64,000 nt of DNA, taken from the NCBI RefSeq assembly GCF_001696455.1, contig NZ_MAUJ01000004.1, positions 427,557 through 491,556 on the forward strand, read 5' to 3'. The notes beneath the pieces are model-generated. The model did no database searches and was not told the origin of the DNA. It saw only the letters and a list, made by a program, of their open reading frames with translations. Position 1 is the first letter of the stretch, and each line of letters starts with the position of its first letter. Positions 46,032 through 56,198 of the stretch are shown piece by piece. The position numbers were made by a program, and so were the translations under genes. The stretch is from Pseudoalteromonas luteoviolacea (GTDB lineage: Bacteria; Pseudomonadota; Gammaproteobacteria; Enterobacterales; Alteromonadaceae).

Positions 46032-47174
46032 ATGGCATTACAACGAATTTTGGCAGTGGATGACGAACCCTTCAATCTTGAGATCATAGAAGAGATACTT
46101 GAAGACCTCGACTTCGAAGTGCAAACTGCAACCAGTGGACATGAGTGTTTAGAAGTTGTTGGGGACTTTGACCCACAAGTTATTTTATTGGATGTCAGCA
46201 TGCCACAAATGAGTGGCTATGAAGTATGTAAAGCCATTAAAGCTGATCCAAACCTACAGCATATTATTGTGATGTTTGTGTCTGCCAGAGGGTCTGTAGA
46301 AGAACGCATGGAAGGCTACTCTGTTGGTGCCGAAGACTACATTGTGAAACCTTTTGGCCATAGCGAACTAAAAGCGAAATTGCTTCATTTGGGTCAAATG
46401 CTATTGGAAAAGGATATTTTGGAACAACAAGTAGAAGATGCTACTACGACGGCTTTTAGTGCAATGGCAACCAGCAGCGAAATGGGGCAAATTGTTAATT
46501 TTGTTGAGCAAGTTGGCGCAATTCAAGATGTTTCGGAGTTAGCTGATGCCTTGATTAGCTGCTTGGCGAATTTTGGCTTGAGTTGCAATATTGAGATGCG
46601 TGTTGACGCTGATAGATTACATTTTGCTTCAACAGGTATGTGTTCACCCATTGTGATTGAGCTGTTTGAAATTTTACATTCCAAGGGGCGGCTGCATGAA
46701 TTTACCAGTCGAATTCTCGTCAACTACGAGTTGCTCAGTGTACTTATCTTAAATATGCCTTCTGAGGATCCAGATAAACATGGTCGTATACGAGATCATA
46801 TCTGTTTCATTGTGAGTGTTACTGAACAACAGTTGATGTCAATTTTGACTAAAAATCAACTGATTAGTCAACAATCTGAACTCAATGGCGCGATCAAAAC
46901 TATCCATAGTAAATTCACTGGTTTGCTATCAATGCTGAATAATAACCGCTCTCAAAATGAAGCGATTTTTAAAAGGTTGCAAGAGTTGTTTGAATCTAGG
47001 ATACCCACAATGGGGCTAGATGAAGATCAAGAAGTGTTTATTTTCCGTCATATTGACGAAGCCATTCAAAGTTCAGTAGCCAGAGAAGAAGCTATTTCTC
47101 AGGTAAGAGAGGCATTTTCAGAAATTGAAAATGACTTGTGTTTATTAACCAATAAGGATGCTGCTCAACATTAA
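46032..47174 (+). CDS. Response regulator with an unrecognised C-terminal output region
   Basis: A receiver domain (about 3-125) is complete: DDE acidic pocket (AVDDEPFN), phospho-Asp in LLDVSMPQMSG, and KPFG. The remaining 250 residues hold no DNA-binding, GGDEF, EAL, HD or kinase motif. A helical stretch (about 130-175) leads to a mixed alpha/beta part (about 180-285) that may be GAF-like, then a long helical C-terminus. AAAGGA precedes the ATG. It is downstream of the hybrid kinase at 44020 and ends one base before the convergent queG. The output may be protein-protein interaction. Confidence 0.8.
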   Translation: MALQRILAVDDEPFNLEIIEEILEDLDFEVQTATSGHECLEVVGDFDPQVILLDVSMPQMSGYEVCKAIKADPNLQHIIVMFVSARGSVEERMEGYSVGAEDYIVKPFGHSELKAKLLHLGQMLLEKDILEQQVEDATTTAFSAMATSSEMGQIVNFVEQVGAIQDVSELADALISCLANFGLSCNIEMRVDADRLHFASTGMCSPIVIELFEILHSKGRLHEFTSRILVNYELLSVLILNMPSEDPDKHGRIRDHICFIVSVTEQQLMSILTKNQLISQQSELNGAIKTIHSKFTGLLSMLNNNRSQNEAIFKRLQELFESRIPTMGLDEDQEVFIFRHIDEAIQSSVAREEAISQVREAFSEIENDLCLLTNKDAAQH

Positions 47175-47175
47175 G

Positions 47176-48345
47176 CTAGGCATCTCGAGGCAAGCCTTTT
47201 TCAATGATGCGAATGAGTCTTGCCTTTTTTCGCTCATCTTGCTGTTTTTGTTTTTGTTGCGCTAAAGCCCATTGAATGTGTTCTGCGACTAATGGTGTGG
47301 CAGAGCGCAGCTTCTGTGAGAGTGCAAGTACAATATTTTCGTCGAAGTCTGCGTTACCCAAACCGACTGCGAGGTTTCTTAGCCATCGCTCGTGGCCTAT
47401 CCGTCTTATTGGGCTGCCTTCTGTATTTTTTAAAAACGTACTTTCATCCCAGGCGAATAATTCAAGCATTTCTCTGTCTTTAATCGTCTTTCTGGGGTGG
47501 AAGTCGGCTTCATCTGTCAGTTGACCAAATCGATTCCAAGGGCAAACAAGTTGACAGTCATCGCAACCGTATATTCTGTTTCCAAGTAATGAACGAAACT
47601 CTTCAGGAATGGGACCTTGCAATTCAATGGTTAGATACGAAATACAACGTCTTGCGTCTACGACATAGGGTTCAACAATGGCGCCCGTTGGGCACAAACT
47701 GATACAAGCATTACATTTACCACAACCTTCTTCTACTTTATTGCTGTCCGCAGGCAAAGGAAGATCGACAAATAATTCACCAAGGAAAAACCATGAGCCA
47801 GCTTGTTTATGAATAAGTAAGCTGTTTTTACCTCGCCAACCAAGACCTGCCTTTTCGGCAATTTGCCGCTCCAAAACGGGGGCTGAGTCAACAAAGGGAC
47901 GAAAGCCATATTGCCCTACCTCTTGCTCAATACGTTGCCCTAGCTTTTTTAATCTATTTCTCAATACTTTATGGTAGTCACGCCCCAGCGCATAGCGACT
48001 GATATAAGCCGTTGAGTTATTTTTTAGTGCTCTGGCAAAACTGGCATCAGGCGGCAGGTAGTTCATTTTGACTGACACTATACTTTTGGTACCGGGTACC
48101 AATTCTGCCGGGCGGGCACGTTTCATGCCATGGGCAGCCATATACTCCATTTCACCGTGATACCCTAAATCGAGCCAGCGTTGTAGTTGGTTTTCGTGTT
48201 CACTTAGGTCAATATCACTGATCCCCACTTCAGCAAAGCCTAATTCTTTGCCCCAATACTTAATTTTTTCTGCAAGTTCAGTATAGTTAATAGTAGGTCT
48301 AGCTTTATCCACGGAATGTCTATTTTGCAAGGTCAATACACACAT
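47176..48345 (-). CDS. queG: Epoxyqueuosine reductase QueG
   Basis: A 389-residue cobalamin-dependent iron-sulfur enzyme that makes the last step of queuosine synthesis in tRNA. Two [4Fe-4S] motifs are visible, CGKCNACISLCPTGAI and CDDCQLVCPWN, plus SAPVLERQIAEKAGLGW near the middle. The usual protein begins near the INYTELAEKIKYWG segment; the ATG at 48345 adds about 20 residues, and a GTG at 48312 would remove 11 of them. With the ATG the gene overlaps the divergent nnr start by 30 bp, as in enterics. Confidence 0.93.
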   Translation of the reverse strand: MCVLTLQNRHSVDKARPTINYTELAEKIKYWGKELGFAEVGISDIDLSEHENQLQRWLDLGYHGEMEYMAAHGMKRARPAELVPGTKSIVSVKMNYLPPDASFARALKNNSTAYISRYALGRDYHKVLRNRLKKLGQRIEQEVGQYGFRPFVDSAPVLERQIAEKAGLGWRGKNSLLIHKQAGSWFFLGELFVDLPLPADSNKVEEGCGKCNACISLCPTGAIVEPYVVDARRCISYLTIELQGPIPEEFRSLLGNRIYGCDDCQLVCPWNRFGQLTDEADFHPRKTIKDREMLELFAWDESTFLKNTEGSPIRRIGHERWLRNLAVGLGNADFDENIVLALSQKLRSATPLVAEHIQWALAQQKQKQQDERKKARLIRIIEKGLPRDA

Positions 48346-49803
48346 AATTTACCACAGATTGCTTACTGCGCCCAAGAAGTAAAGCTTCACGAGGAACAAG
48401 CCGCGTTAAATTCTGGTACCACGCTCAGAGAGTTAATGCAAAGAGCGGGGCATGCGCTTTATGAATTGATACGGAATAAGGCGGTTAAGAATATTTTGGT
48501 TTTTACTGGCAAAGGTAACAATGCTGGTGACGGTTTTATGCTAGCAAATCGCTGCTTGCATGCACAAATGAATGTGACTGTGTGCGCTTTATTCGAGCCG
48601 ACTTTGTTAAAGGGGGATGCCGCGGAGGCTTATCAACTGTTTTGTCGCAGTGGTGGAAAAGTCGTCGCGCTAAGGTCGTGCTCCGGAAAAAAATACGATG
48701 CCATTGTTGATGCTGTATTTGGCACTGGTTTTCGCGGAGAGTTACCAAGTCACGTTAAAGAGGCGTTTTCAGAATACAACTCAAGCAAAGCTTGGAAGTT
48801 GGCTGTTGATATCCCCAGTGGCGTTAACGGCACTACGTCGGAAGTGGCACAGGGGACGTTTCACGCCGACACGACATTGACATTTATCGCGCTCAAACAA
48901 GGTATGCTGACTGGCGTTGCACCGAGTTACAGCGGTGAAGTACTCCTTGCAGATCTTGGTATCGCGGAAGCTTTTGGTGATCTATCTCACACCAATTGTT
49001 GTTACCCCGGCGGTAAATATTTGCGTTCTTTGCGGCCGCAAAGAGCGCCCGACAGCTATAAAAATCAATGTGGACACGTGTTACTGGTAGGGGGCGGTAA
49101 GGGCATGGCTGGTGCAATTCGCCTTGCAGCTGAAGCGTGTTTACGAACCGGCGCTGGGTTAGTCTCTGTGGCCACTCACCCTGAAAATCAGGCCAGTGTA
49201 CTGCAAGGGCGTTATGAGCTGATGGTACATGGTATCTCGATGGTCTCAGAATTAGAGGCACTATTAACCAAGGTGGATGTCGTAGTCATAGGGCCAGGTT
49301 TAGGACAAGACTCTTGGGCGCGCAAAATGTTTACTGCCGCTAAACAGTTTCAAGGCGCAGTGGTGTGCGACGCAGATGGACTCAATTTACTCGCTCAAAG
49401 CCACTTGCCTTGGCATCGTGCAATCCTGACTCCACACTTAGGAGAAGCCAAACGGTTATTAGACGATCATGGCGTTAATACTGATAAGCGCTTTGAGCTA
49501 GCTGAAATGTTAAGTAAGCAATATGCCGCTTGTATTGTACTTAAGGGACCTGGGAGCTTAATTGTAGATGGAAAACGCATAAACATTAACCGCTCAGGCT
49601 CTGAAGCTATGGCGAGTGCTGGGATGGGCGATGTATTATCTGGTATAATTGCAGGTTTATTGGCACAAGGCTTGAATAGGTTTGAAGCGGCCACACTTGG
49701 TGTGTATATTCATGGTCTTGCAGCTGAACAAGCTGCTCGCGATGGCCATCTTGGGCTGCTTGCGAGTGATTTATTTGTCCATATTAGAGGTATTATGGGA
49801 TGA
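48316..49803 (+). CDS. nnr: Bifunctional NAD(P)H-hydrate epimerase/dehydratase Nnr
   Basis: A 495-residue two-domain repair enzyme. The N-terminal YjeF_N epimerase domain (about 20-215, with [10 protein letters not shown] and [10 protein letters not shown]) is joined to a ribokinase-like dehydratase domain (about 225-490, [20 protein letters not shown] with the catalytic Asp). It converts hydrated NAD(P)H back to NAD(P)H. It starts the conserved nnr-tsaE-amiB-mutL-miaA-hfq cluster and overlaps tsaE by four bases. Confidence 0.95.
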   Translation: MSILQGQYTHNLPQIAYCAQEVKLHEEQAALNSGTTLRELMQRAGHALYELIRNKAVKNILVFTGKGNNAGDGFMLANRCLHAQMNVTVCALFEPTLLKGDAAEAYQLFCRSGGKVVALRSCSGKKYDAIVDAVFGTGFRGELPSHVKEAFSEYNSSKAWKLAVDIPSGVNGTTSEVAQGTFHADTTLTFIALKQGMLTGVAPSYSGEVLLADLGIAEAFGDLSHTNCCYPGGKYLRSLRPQRAPDSYKNQCGHVLLVGGGKGMAGAIRLAAEACLRTGAGLVSVATHPENQASVLQGRYELMVHGISMVSELEALLTKVDVVVIGPGLGQDSWARKMFTAAKQFQGAVVCDADGLNLLAQSHLPWHRAILTPHLGEAKRLLDDHGVNTDKRFELAEMLSKQYAACIVLKGPGSLIVDGKRININRSGSEAMASAGMGDVLSGIIAGLLAQGLNRFEAATLGVYIHGLAAEQAARDGHLGLLASDLFVHIRGIMG

Positions 49804-50276
49804 ACCAAAACAGTACTTTACAGCTTTCACTGGCAGATGAGGAGGCAACAATTGCACTCGGACAGCAATTGGCCTCGGCTATTTGTGAGGGTGCTGTTTT
49901 TTACATGCACGGTGATTTGGGCGCCGGTAAAACCACCATGACGCGAGGTTTGGTACAGGGGCTAGGTCACTCTGGCAATGTGAAAAGTCCAACTTATACA
50001 CTGGTTGAGCCTTATGAGTTGGCAGACAGATCTGTTTACCATTTTGACTTGTATCGCTTAGGCGACCCAGAAGAATTAGAGTTTATGGGAATTAGGGATT
50101 ACTTTTCAGCGCAAGCTGTGTGTATAGTAGAGTGGCCTGAAAAAGGACACGGGTATATTCCAAACCCTGATATGGATGTTTACTTGGCGTATGAAGGGGA
50201 AGCAAGAAGTGCGACTCTAGAAGCGCACAGTGAACGAGGTAAGCAAATATTAGCAGCTATAAGTAGTTATGCGTAG
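49800..50276 (+). CDS. tsaE: tRNA threonylcarbamoyladenosine synthesis ATPase TsaE
   Basis: A 158-residue P-loop ATPase with Walker [10 protein letters not shown] and the later motifs [19 protein letters not shown] and IVEWPEKG, all typical of TsaE (YjeE). It works with TsaB and TsaD to make t6A at position 37 of ANN-decoding tRNAs. Start overlaps the nnr stop (ATGA) and its end overlaps the amidase start by eight bases. Confidence 0.95.
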   Translation: MNQNSTLQLSLADEEATIALGQQLASAICEGAVFYMHGDLGAGKTTMTRGLVQGLGHSGNVKSPTYTLVEPYELADRSVYHFDLYRLGDPEELEFMGIRDYFSAQAVCIVEWPEKGHGYIPNPDMDVYLAYEGEARSATLEAHSERGKQILAAISSYA

Positions 50277-51609
50277 TGCACAGAGTAAATATCTAAATAT
50301 AATAATAATGTTCGTGCTGCTCGTTTTTGCAGCCGAAACGTTTGCTATAAATGCCATCAACAATGTACGTATTAGGCCTTCAGCCGAAAGTACACGTGTG
50401 GTATTTGACTTGTCTAAAAAGCCAGACTTTAGCTATTTTGTTTTGCAAAAGCCATTAAGACTGGTCGTCGATTTTGAAAACACGAAACGGTTGCCCAAAC
50501 TGCCGGCAATCCCTAAAAGTCACCGTGTGATTAGCAAGATTCGCTATAGTACACCCAAAAAAAAGGGCAGTACGCGGGTTGTCTTTGAATTAAATCGACC
50601 AACTAAGCCCGTGATTTTTGCACTGGCGCCGACAGGCTCTAGCTCAAATCGGCTCGTGGTCGATTTATATGGGCAAAAGAAAGCTGCACCACCAAAAACC
50701 AGTAATAAAAAACGAGCATTAAAACGCGACCGAGACATTGTGATTGCGATTGATGCTGGTCATGGTGGTCAGGACCCGGGGTCAATTGGTCCGTCAGGGA
50801 CCTATGAAAAGCACATCACCCTACAGATTGCGAGGCGTCTGGCTAAGCTGATAAATAAAGAACCCGGAATGTCAGCGGAATTGACTCGAGGTGGAGACTA
50901 CTTTCTCAAATTAAATACGCGAACAGCAAAAGCAAGAAAGAAGCGGGCAGACTTTTTTGTGTCCATTCACGCGGATGCGTTTTCAAGCCCACAACCTAGG
51001 GGGGCGTCGGTTTGGACTTTATCGTTACGCCGTGCAAACTCTGAAATAGGTAAATGGCTAGAGAATAAAGAGAAGCAATCGCAGCTTTTAGGTGGCGCTG
51101 CTGGCGTAATCAAAGATACTGAGAACGAAAAATATTTAGCGAAGGCTTTGCTAGATATGTCAATGGACCATTCGATGAAAACCGGGTTTCAGGTTGCAGA
51201 AGAGATAGTATCTGAACTGAAAAAGGTTGCAAAGTTACACAAAAAACGGCCTCAAGCTGCGAACTTTGGGGTGCTAAAGTCACCGGATATTCCATCAATT
51301 TTGGTAGAAACTGGCTTTATTTCTAACCCCCAAGAAGAAAGACAGCTCAAAACAGCATACCATCAGCAGCGGTTAGCGAATGCGGTTTTTGTATCTTTAA
51401 AGCGATATTATCAAAAGAACCCACCAGACGATTCATTGTTCGCAAGACTAAAAGAAAAGAAACCTCTTCATCACAAAGTGAAGCGTGGGGAGTCTTTAAG
51501 TTTGTTAGCTGCTCGATATGGCACGACTGTATCAGCCCTAAAGAAATTGAATCGACTGAAGAATAATACGTTATATATTGGTCAAGTGTTGACCATACCC
51601 AAGGCTTAA
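50269..51609 (+). CDS. amiB: N-acetylmuramoyl-L-alanine amidase (AmiB type) with AMIN and LysM domains
   Basis: A 446-residue exported amidase that cuts stem peptides from peptidoglycan at division. Signal peptide about 1-28, AMIN domain (about 30-130), Amidase_3 domain (about 155-385) with zinc ligands in [11 protein letters not shown], glutamate in GTYEKH and His in FFVSIHAD, catalytic Glu in LVETGF, and one LysM (about 400-445, [17 protein letters not shown]). An inserted regulatory helix near 260-300 suggests EnvC-like control. It overlaps tsaE and is four bases before mutL. Confidence 0.94.
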   Translation: MRSAQSKYLNIIIMFVLLVFAAETFAINAINNVRIRPSAESTRVVFDLSKKPDFSYFVLQKPLRLVVDFENTKRLPKLPAIPKSHRVISKIRYSTPKKKGSTRVVFELNRPTKPVIFALAPTGSSSNRLVVDLYGQKKAAPPKTSNKKRALKRDRDIVIAIDAGHGGQDPGSIGPSGTYEKHITLQIARRLAKLINKEPGMSAELTRGGDYFLKLNTRTAKARKKRADFFVSIHADAFSSPQPRGASVWTLSLRRANSEIGKWLENKEKQSQLLGGAAGVIKDTENEKYLAKALLDMSMDHSMKTGFQVAEEIVSELKKVAKLHKKRPQAANFGVLKSPDIPSILVETGFISNPQEERQLKTAYHQQRLANAVFVSLKRYYQKNPPDDSLFARLKEKKPLHHKVKRGESLSLLAARYGTTVSALKKLNRLKNNTLYIGQVLTIPKA

Positions 51610-51613
51610 ATCT

Positions 51614-53536
51614 ATGGCAATCGAGATATTACCTGCTCGCTTAGCAAACCAAATTGCAGCTGGCGAAGTTGTCGAACGCCCAGCATCAGTGGTCAAAGAG
51701 CTGGTTGAAAATAGCATTGATGCAGGCGCAACGCGTATTCAAATTGATATAGAGCGTGGCGGCCACAAGCTTATTCGAATTCGCGATAACGGCTCAGGTA
51801 TCGTCAAAGATGAACTTGCCTTGGCATTATCTCGTCATGCCACCAGTAAACTTAAGAATCTAGATGATCTAGAGGCGATTGCGTCTTTGGGTTTTAGAGG
51901 AGAGGCTTTGGCGTCCATCAGCTCAGTATCAAGATTAACGTTGAGCTCAAAACCACGAGCTCAAGATACTGCTTGGCAAGCGTGTGCTGAAGGTCGAGAT
52001 ATGGCCGTCCAAGTTCAGCCCACAGCGCACCCTGATGGCACCACCATAGAGGTCAAAGACCTCTTTTTTAATACGCCAGCTAGGCGTAAATTTCTTCGTA
52101 CTGAAAAAACGGAGTTTAGTCATATAGATGAACTCGTTAAGCGTATTGCGTTAAGTCGATTTGATGTGGCAATTACATTAACGCACAATCAAAAAGTGGT
52201 TCGTCAATTTAGGGCGCAATCTAATCCTCGCAGCATTGAACGAGTCGCACATGTTGCTGGGCGAGTATTTCAACGTGAAGCCAGTTTTATTGAATCAGGT
52301 TATGAAGGTTTAGAGCTATATGGCTGGGTTTTACCGCTTGGCAGTAATTCTCAACCGCAATACACTTATGTCAACGGCAGAATGATGCGGGATAAATTGA
52401 TACTCCATGCAATTCGTCAAGCGTTTGAAGAAGCATCTGGAAGTCAAGAAACGCCAGGATTTGTCGTTTATTTAAATCTGGACCCTAAGCAGGTAGATGT
52501 AAACGTACACCCAGCAAAGCATGAGGTCAGATTTCACCAAGCACGCCTTGTGCATGATTTTATTGTCCAAGCCATAAAGCAGGTAGTTGAGCCCCGCAGT
52601 GCATCTTTACTGGCACAAACGGGTGAATCAGAACCAATGTATATGGAGCAGACTGCTCAAATTGAGAGTACGGCTCCACCAGAGCAGCAGTCAATTCATC
52701 AAGAGTACCGAACGCCACTTAGGCAAAGTGATTCCCAAGTGAGAGAACCTGTTAGCTTTGACACGCACACCGAACAAAGACCTCCAAGGGGGGCCTCTGT
52801 AAGTCAGTCAGCGTATTCTTCAGGTCGCACCGTGAGCCCAAGCCGAGATTTTAGTTCAGCTGCTACTCAGCAAAAAAAAGTTAATGTAAATCAGCTGTAC
52901 CAAGCATTTAATCAAGAGCAAGAACCTGTGCCTTCGGCATCGTCACATTTATCGATGGACGCCAACTCGAGTACAGCGAATGAATTTGAAACGGCTACCC
53001 AAACGCAGTGGATGGCACTCCCGCAAGGGGCCATCTTGTTACAGGTGGCGCAGCAATTACTCATAACACATGGCCGATATGGACTGAAACCAATGTGGCA
53101 GGAGCAAATCGAATCTGATGGGACTTTATTGGGTAAAGCGTTATTGCTGCCTGTTCGGGTGAACCAAAGTACGGACGAAGCTTTGCTGTTGCAACGAGAA
53201 AGCTCTTGGCTAACCCTGTTAGGTTTTGAATTGCTTTTTAAAGACAAGCACGTGATGGTGAAAAAATTACCCGTTAGCTTGTACAGCCTAGATGTTGGGC
53301 AGTGTATTTCGTTACTGGTTGAGACGTGCCAAAACCTTCAAGGCCGCGTGTCTGACTTAGACTTCTGGATAGATTGGTTGCTATCTCATACCCCAGATAG
53401 TTACTTTTCTTCCCAGCATTTTGAAATGGTTCGTGAAAAAATGCTAAAAAAACAGAAAAGCAAAGCAGCAATTACTGCAAAAGCAGTTAAAATAGAGCCA
53501 AATTATATTTTAGATTTATTACCGAAAGGTCGTTAG
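51614..53536 (+). CDS. mutL: DNA mismatch-repair protein MutL
   Basis: A 640-residue MutL. The GHKL ATPase domain (1-330) shows [29 protein letters not shown] and ATSKL; the linker is Gln/Ser-rich; the C-terminal dimerisation domain (about 450-640) lacks the DQHAxxE endonuclease motif, as in methyl-directed E. coli-type MutL. It couples MutS recognition to MutH. Its stop is one base before the TTG start of miaA. Confidence 0.96.
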   Translation: MAIEILPARLANQIAAGEVVERPASVVKELVENSIDAGATRIQIDIERGGHKLIRIRDNGSGIVKDELALALSRHATSKLKNLDDLEAIASLGFRGEALASISSVSRLTLSSKPRAQDTAWQACAEGRDMAVQVQPTAHPDGTTIEVKDLFFNTPARRKFLRTEKTEFSHIDELVKRIALSRFDVAITLTHNQKVVRQFRAQSNPRSIERVAHVAGRVFQREASFIESGYEGLELYGWVLPLGSNSQPQYTYVNGRMMRDKLILHAIRQAFEEASGSQETPGFVVYLNLDPKQVDVNVHPAKHEVRFHQARLVHDFIVQAIKQVVEPRSASLLAQTGESEPMYMEQTAQIESTAPPEQQSIHQEYRTPLRQSDSQVREPVSFDTHTEQRPPRGASVSQSAYSSGRTVSPSRDFSSAATQQKKVNVNQLYQAFNQEQEPVPSASSHLSMDANSSTANEFETATQTQWMALPQGAILLQVAQQLLITHGRYGLKPMWQEQIESDGTLLGKALLLPVRVNQSTDEALLLQRESSWLTLLGFELLFKDKHVMVKKLPVSLYSLDVGQCISLLVETCQNLQGRVSDLDFWIDWLLSHTPDSYFSSQHFEMVREKMLKKQKSKAAITAKAVKIEPNYILDLLPKGR

Positions 53537-53537
53537 T

Positions 53538-54455
53538 TTGCAGAATAAACCAGTTATCACCCTAATGGGCCCAACCGCAGCGGGAAAAACCGCGCTGGCT
53601 ATTGAGCTGTGTAGGCAGTTGAACACTGAAATTATCAGTGTCGATTCTGCGCTTGTATATAAAGGGATGGATATAGGTACGGCAAAACCTGATCAGGAAG
53701 AACTCGCGCAAGCCCCGCACCATTTAATCGATTTGATAGATCCTCGAGAGAGTTACTCTGTGGCTGATTTTCGAAAAGATGCGATAGCATGTATTGACCA
53801 ACTTCATTCGCAGGGTAAAGTACCTGTGCTTGTAGGTGGTACAATGATGTATTTTAAGGGCTTAATCGAGGGCCTATCGCCGTTGCCAGAAGCGTCCAGT
53901 GAAGTGAGAAAGGAGCTAGAGCAGCAAGCCTCAGAGTTAGGATGGCCTGCATTACATGCTCAGTTAATAGACATTGATCCACAGGCCGCGCAAAAAATCA
54001 GTGAAAATGATTCACAAAGGATTAATCGTGCACTGGAGGTTTATCGTATAACTGGAAAACCAATGTCAGTATTGCAAAAAGAGAAACAACCTCCGTTGCC
54101 ATACGACTTTTATCAATTTGCTATCGCCCCCAGTGATCGTAAAATACTGCACGAGCGAATTGAAAAAAGATTTAAAATAATGCTAGAACAAGGGTTTAAA
54201 AACGAAGTTTTGGCCTTATATAATCGAAAGGATTTACACTCAGACCTGCCTTCTATCCGATGCGTCGGATACAGACAGATGTGGGACTATTTAGCCGGTG
54301 AATATGACTATGATGAAATGGTTTTCAGAGGTATCGCCGCAACCAGACAACTAGCAAAGCGCCAGTTGACTTGGCTTCGGAGTTGGCCAGAGGTAAATTG
54401 GTTAGAAACCGGAGAGCAAGAAAACTTGCAACGAATTTTAAGTTCGCTAAGCTAA
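53538..54455 (+). CDS. miaA: tRNA dimethylallyltransferase MiaA
   Basis: A 305-residue enzyme that prenylates A37 of UNN-decoding tRNAs. Motifs: P-loop [39 protein letters not shown], and the tRNA-binding [11 protein letters not shown] with CVGYRQMW. It starts with TTG one base after the mutL stop, so translational coupling is likely. Length is normal. Confidence 0.95.
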   Translation: MQNKPVITLMGPTAAGKTALAIELCRQLNTEIISVDSALVYKGMDIGTAKPDQEELAQAPHHLIDLIDPRESYSVADFRKDAIACIDQLHSQGKVPVLVGGTMMYFKGLIEGLSPLPEASSEVRKELEQQASELGWPALHAQLIDIDPQAAQKISENDSQRINRALEVYRITGKPMSVLQKEKQPPLPYDFYQFAIAPSDRKILHERIEKRFKIMLEQGFKNEVLALYNRKDLHSDLPSIRCVGYRQMWDYLAGEYDYDEMVFRGIAATRQLAKRQLTWLRSWPEVNWLETGEQENLQRILSSLS

Positions 54456-54477
54456 TAGTAGTTGAACCAATATTTTG

Positions 54478-54507
54478 TTGATATTTATTCAACTAACTCA
54501 ACATAAT
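54478..54507 (+). promoter_or_regulatory. Candidate hfq promoter
   Basis: TTGATA (54478-54483) and CATAAT (54502-54507), 18 bp apart, lie 26 bp before the hfq start after miaA. hfq is often served by its own promoters in addition to those in miaA. Confidence 0.45.
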
Positions 54508-54532
54508 AACACCTAGAACGAAGGATAAGAAA

Positions 54533-54796
54533 ATGGCAAAAGGCCAATCGTTACAAGACCCATTTTTGAATGTCTTGCGTCGTGAGCGCATTCCAGTTTC
54601 AATTTTTTTAGTTAACGGCATCAAATTACAAGGTAAAATTCAGTCTTTTGACCAATTCGTGATTTTACTAGAAAATACCGTCAATCAAATGGTATATAAA
54701 CATGCTATCTCAACTGTTGTTCCTGCAAGAGCCGTAAATTTCCAAAACACACAAGGGAATGAAGGCGCGGAACAAAATGAAGATGGTAATTTTTAA
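54533..54796 (+). CDS. hfq: RNA chaperone Hfq
   Basis: An 87-residue Sm-like protein that forms hexamers and pairs small RNAs with mRNAs. Sm1 is [20 protein letters not shown] and [20 protein letters not shown]; Sm2 is [10 protein letters not shown] with the conserved KHA. The C-terminal tail is short, acidic and Asn-rich. Position between miaA and hflX is conserved. Confidence 0.97.
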   Translation: MAKGQSLQDPFLNVLRRERIPVSIFLVNGIKLQGKIQSFDQFVILLENTVNQMVYKHAISTVVPARAVNFQNTQGNEGAEQNEDGNF

Positions 54797-54817
54797 TAGA
54801 TATTAGGAGCATGTTGC

Positions 54818-56107
54818 TTGTTTGACCGTTATGAAGCCGGCGAACAGGCAGTCTTAGTGCACATAGAATTTCCAAATGAAGGTGATCGTGAGGATCTACA
54901 AGAACTGGAAATGCTAGTATCTTCTGCTGGTGTTAGTAGTGTGGCGGTTGTGCAAGGCAGCCGTCAGGCACCTCACCCCAAACTGTTTGTCGGAACGGGT
55001 AAAGCGGAAGAGATTGCCGAGATTGTCAGAACTTATAAAGCAGACGTCATTATATTTAATCACCAACTCAGTCCCTCTCAAGAACGTAACTTAGAGCATG
55101 TCTGCCGTTGCCGTGTTTTGGACAGAACTACACTTATCTTGGATATATTTGCGCAGCGAGCTCGTACGCATGAAGGTAAATTGCAGGTGGAGCTTGCGCA
55201 GTTGAGACATATTTCGACTCGGCTGATCAGAGGATGGACTCACCTAGAAAGGCAAAAAGGTGGAATTGGTTTACGAGGACCTGGCGAAACGCAGCTTGAA
55301 ACGGACCGCCGTTTACTTCGAGAAAGAATTAAAAGTATTCGTAAACGTTTAGATAAAGTGTCGGTTGTGCGTGAACAAGGGCGCAGGGCGAGAAGCCGTA
55401 ATGAGATCCCTACGGTATCATTAGTGGGTTATACCAATGCTGGTAAATCTACGCTCTTCAATCGAATCACAAACTCTGATGTTTACGCTGCCGATCAATT
55501 GTTTGCTACGTTGGACCCGACTTTAAGGAAGTTGGAAATCGATGATGTTGGTGCTGTCATCCTCGCTGATACCGTTGGGTTCATTAGGCATTTGCCACAT
55601 GACCTTGTTGCGGCATTTAAAGCAACATTGACCGAAACAAGAGAAGCAGATCTGCAACTTCATGTTGTGGATGTAGCCGACCACAGAAGAAAAGAGAATA
55701 TAGAACAGGTACAATCGGTGCTTGAAGAGATTGAAGCGGATGAAATACCGCAGTTGCTGGTGTATAACAAAATTGACTTAGTGGAAGAGATCCAGCCAAA
55801 AATCGACCGAGACGAAAACGGTATGCCGATCAGAGTATGGCTGTCTGCTCAAGCCAATGAAGGTATTGAACTATTATCTCAAGCAATATCAGAGTTACTT
55901 GCAAAGAAGATGTTCAGCAACCGATTGGTGTTGCCACCTGCTTTTGGCAAGTTACGCGGAGCACTGTTTAATCTGAATGCGGTTAATCATGAAAGTTACG
56001 ATGATCAAGGTAACTGGCTGCTAGATGTTCGATTACCCCAAGCTGATTGGGAGCGTCTTAAAAAAGAACAAGGGCCAGAAATTGAGCAGTTTATCGCTCA
56101 AAATTGA
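54818..56107 (+). CDS. hflX: GTPase HflX
   Basis: A 429-residue GTPase that rescues or splits ribosomes under heat stress. The N-terminal HflX domain (1-180, with GLRGPGETQLETDRR) precedes the G domain with GYTNAGKSTLFN, DTVGFIRHLP and YNKIDLV. The TTG at 54818 is the only start compatible with the frame, as the nearby ATG at 54811 runs into a stop; AGGAG lies 9 bases upstream. It is 21 bases after hfq. Confidence 0.95.
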   Translation: MFDRYEAGEQAVLVHIEFPNEGDREDLQELEMLVSSAGVSSVAVVQGSRQAPHPKLFVGTGKAEEIAEIVRTYKADVIIFNHQLSPSQERNLEHVCRCRVLDRTTLILDIFAQRARTHEGKLQVELAQLRHISTRLIRGWTHLERQKGGIGLRGPGETQLETDRRLLRERIKSIRKRLDKVSVVREQGRRARSRNEIPTVSLVGYTNAGKSTLFNRITNSDVYAADQLFATLDPTLRKLEIDDVGAVILADTVGFIRHLPHDLVAAFKATLTETREADLQLHVVDVADHRRKENIEQVQSVLEEIEADEIPQLLVYNKIDLVEEIQPKIDRDENGMPIRVWLSAQANEGIELLSQAISELLAKKMFSNRLVLPPAFGKLRGALFNLNAVNHESYDDQGNWLLDVRLPQADWERLKKEQGPEIEQFIAQN

Positions 56108-56117
56108 AAAAATTACG

Positions 56118-56155
56118 AATTCACCCCAATTCTCTATTAGAATGGGGTGAATTTT
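56118..56155 (+). terminator. Hairpin after hflX
   Basis: AATTCACCCCA (56118-56128) pairs perfectly with TGGGGTGAATT (56143-56153) around a 14-base loop, followed by TTTTGATAG. It separates hflX from hflK, which may then have its own promoter in the 91-bp gap. Confidence 0.75.
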
Positions 56156-56198
56156 GATAGATTAAATTTAATTCATTTTATAACAATGGAGTATAGCT

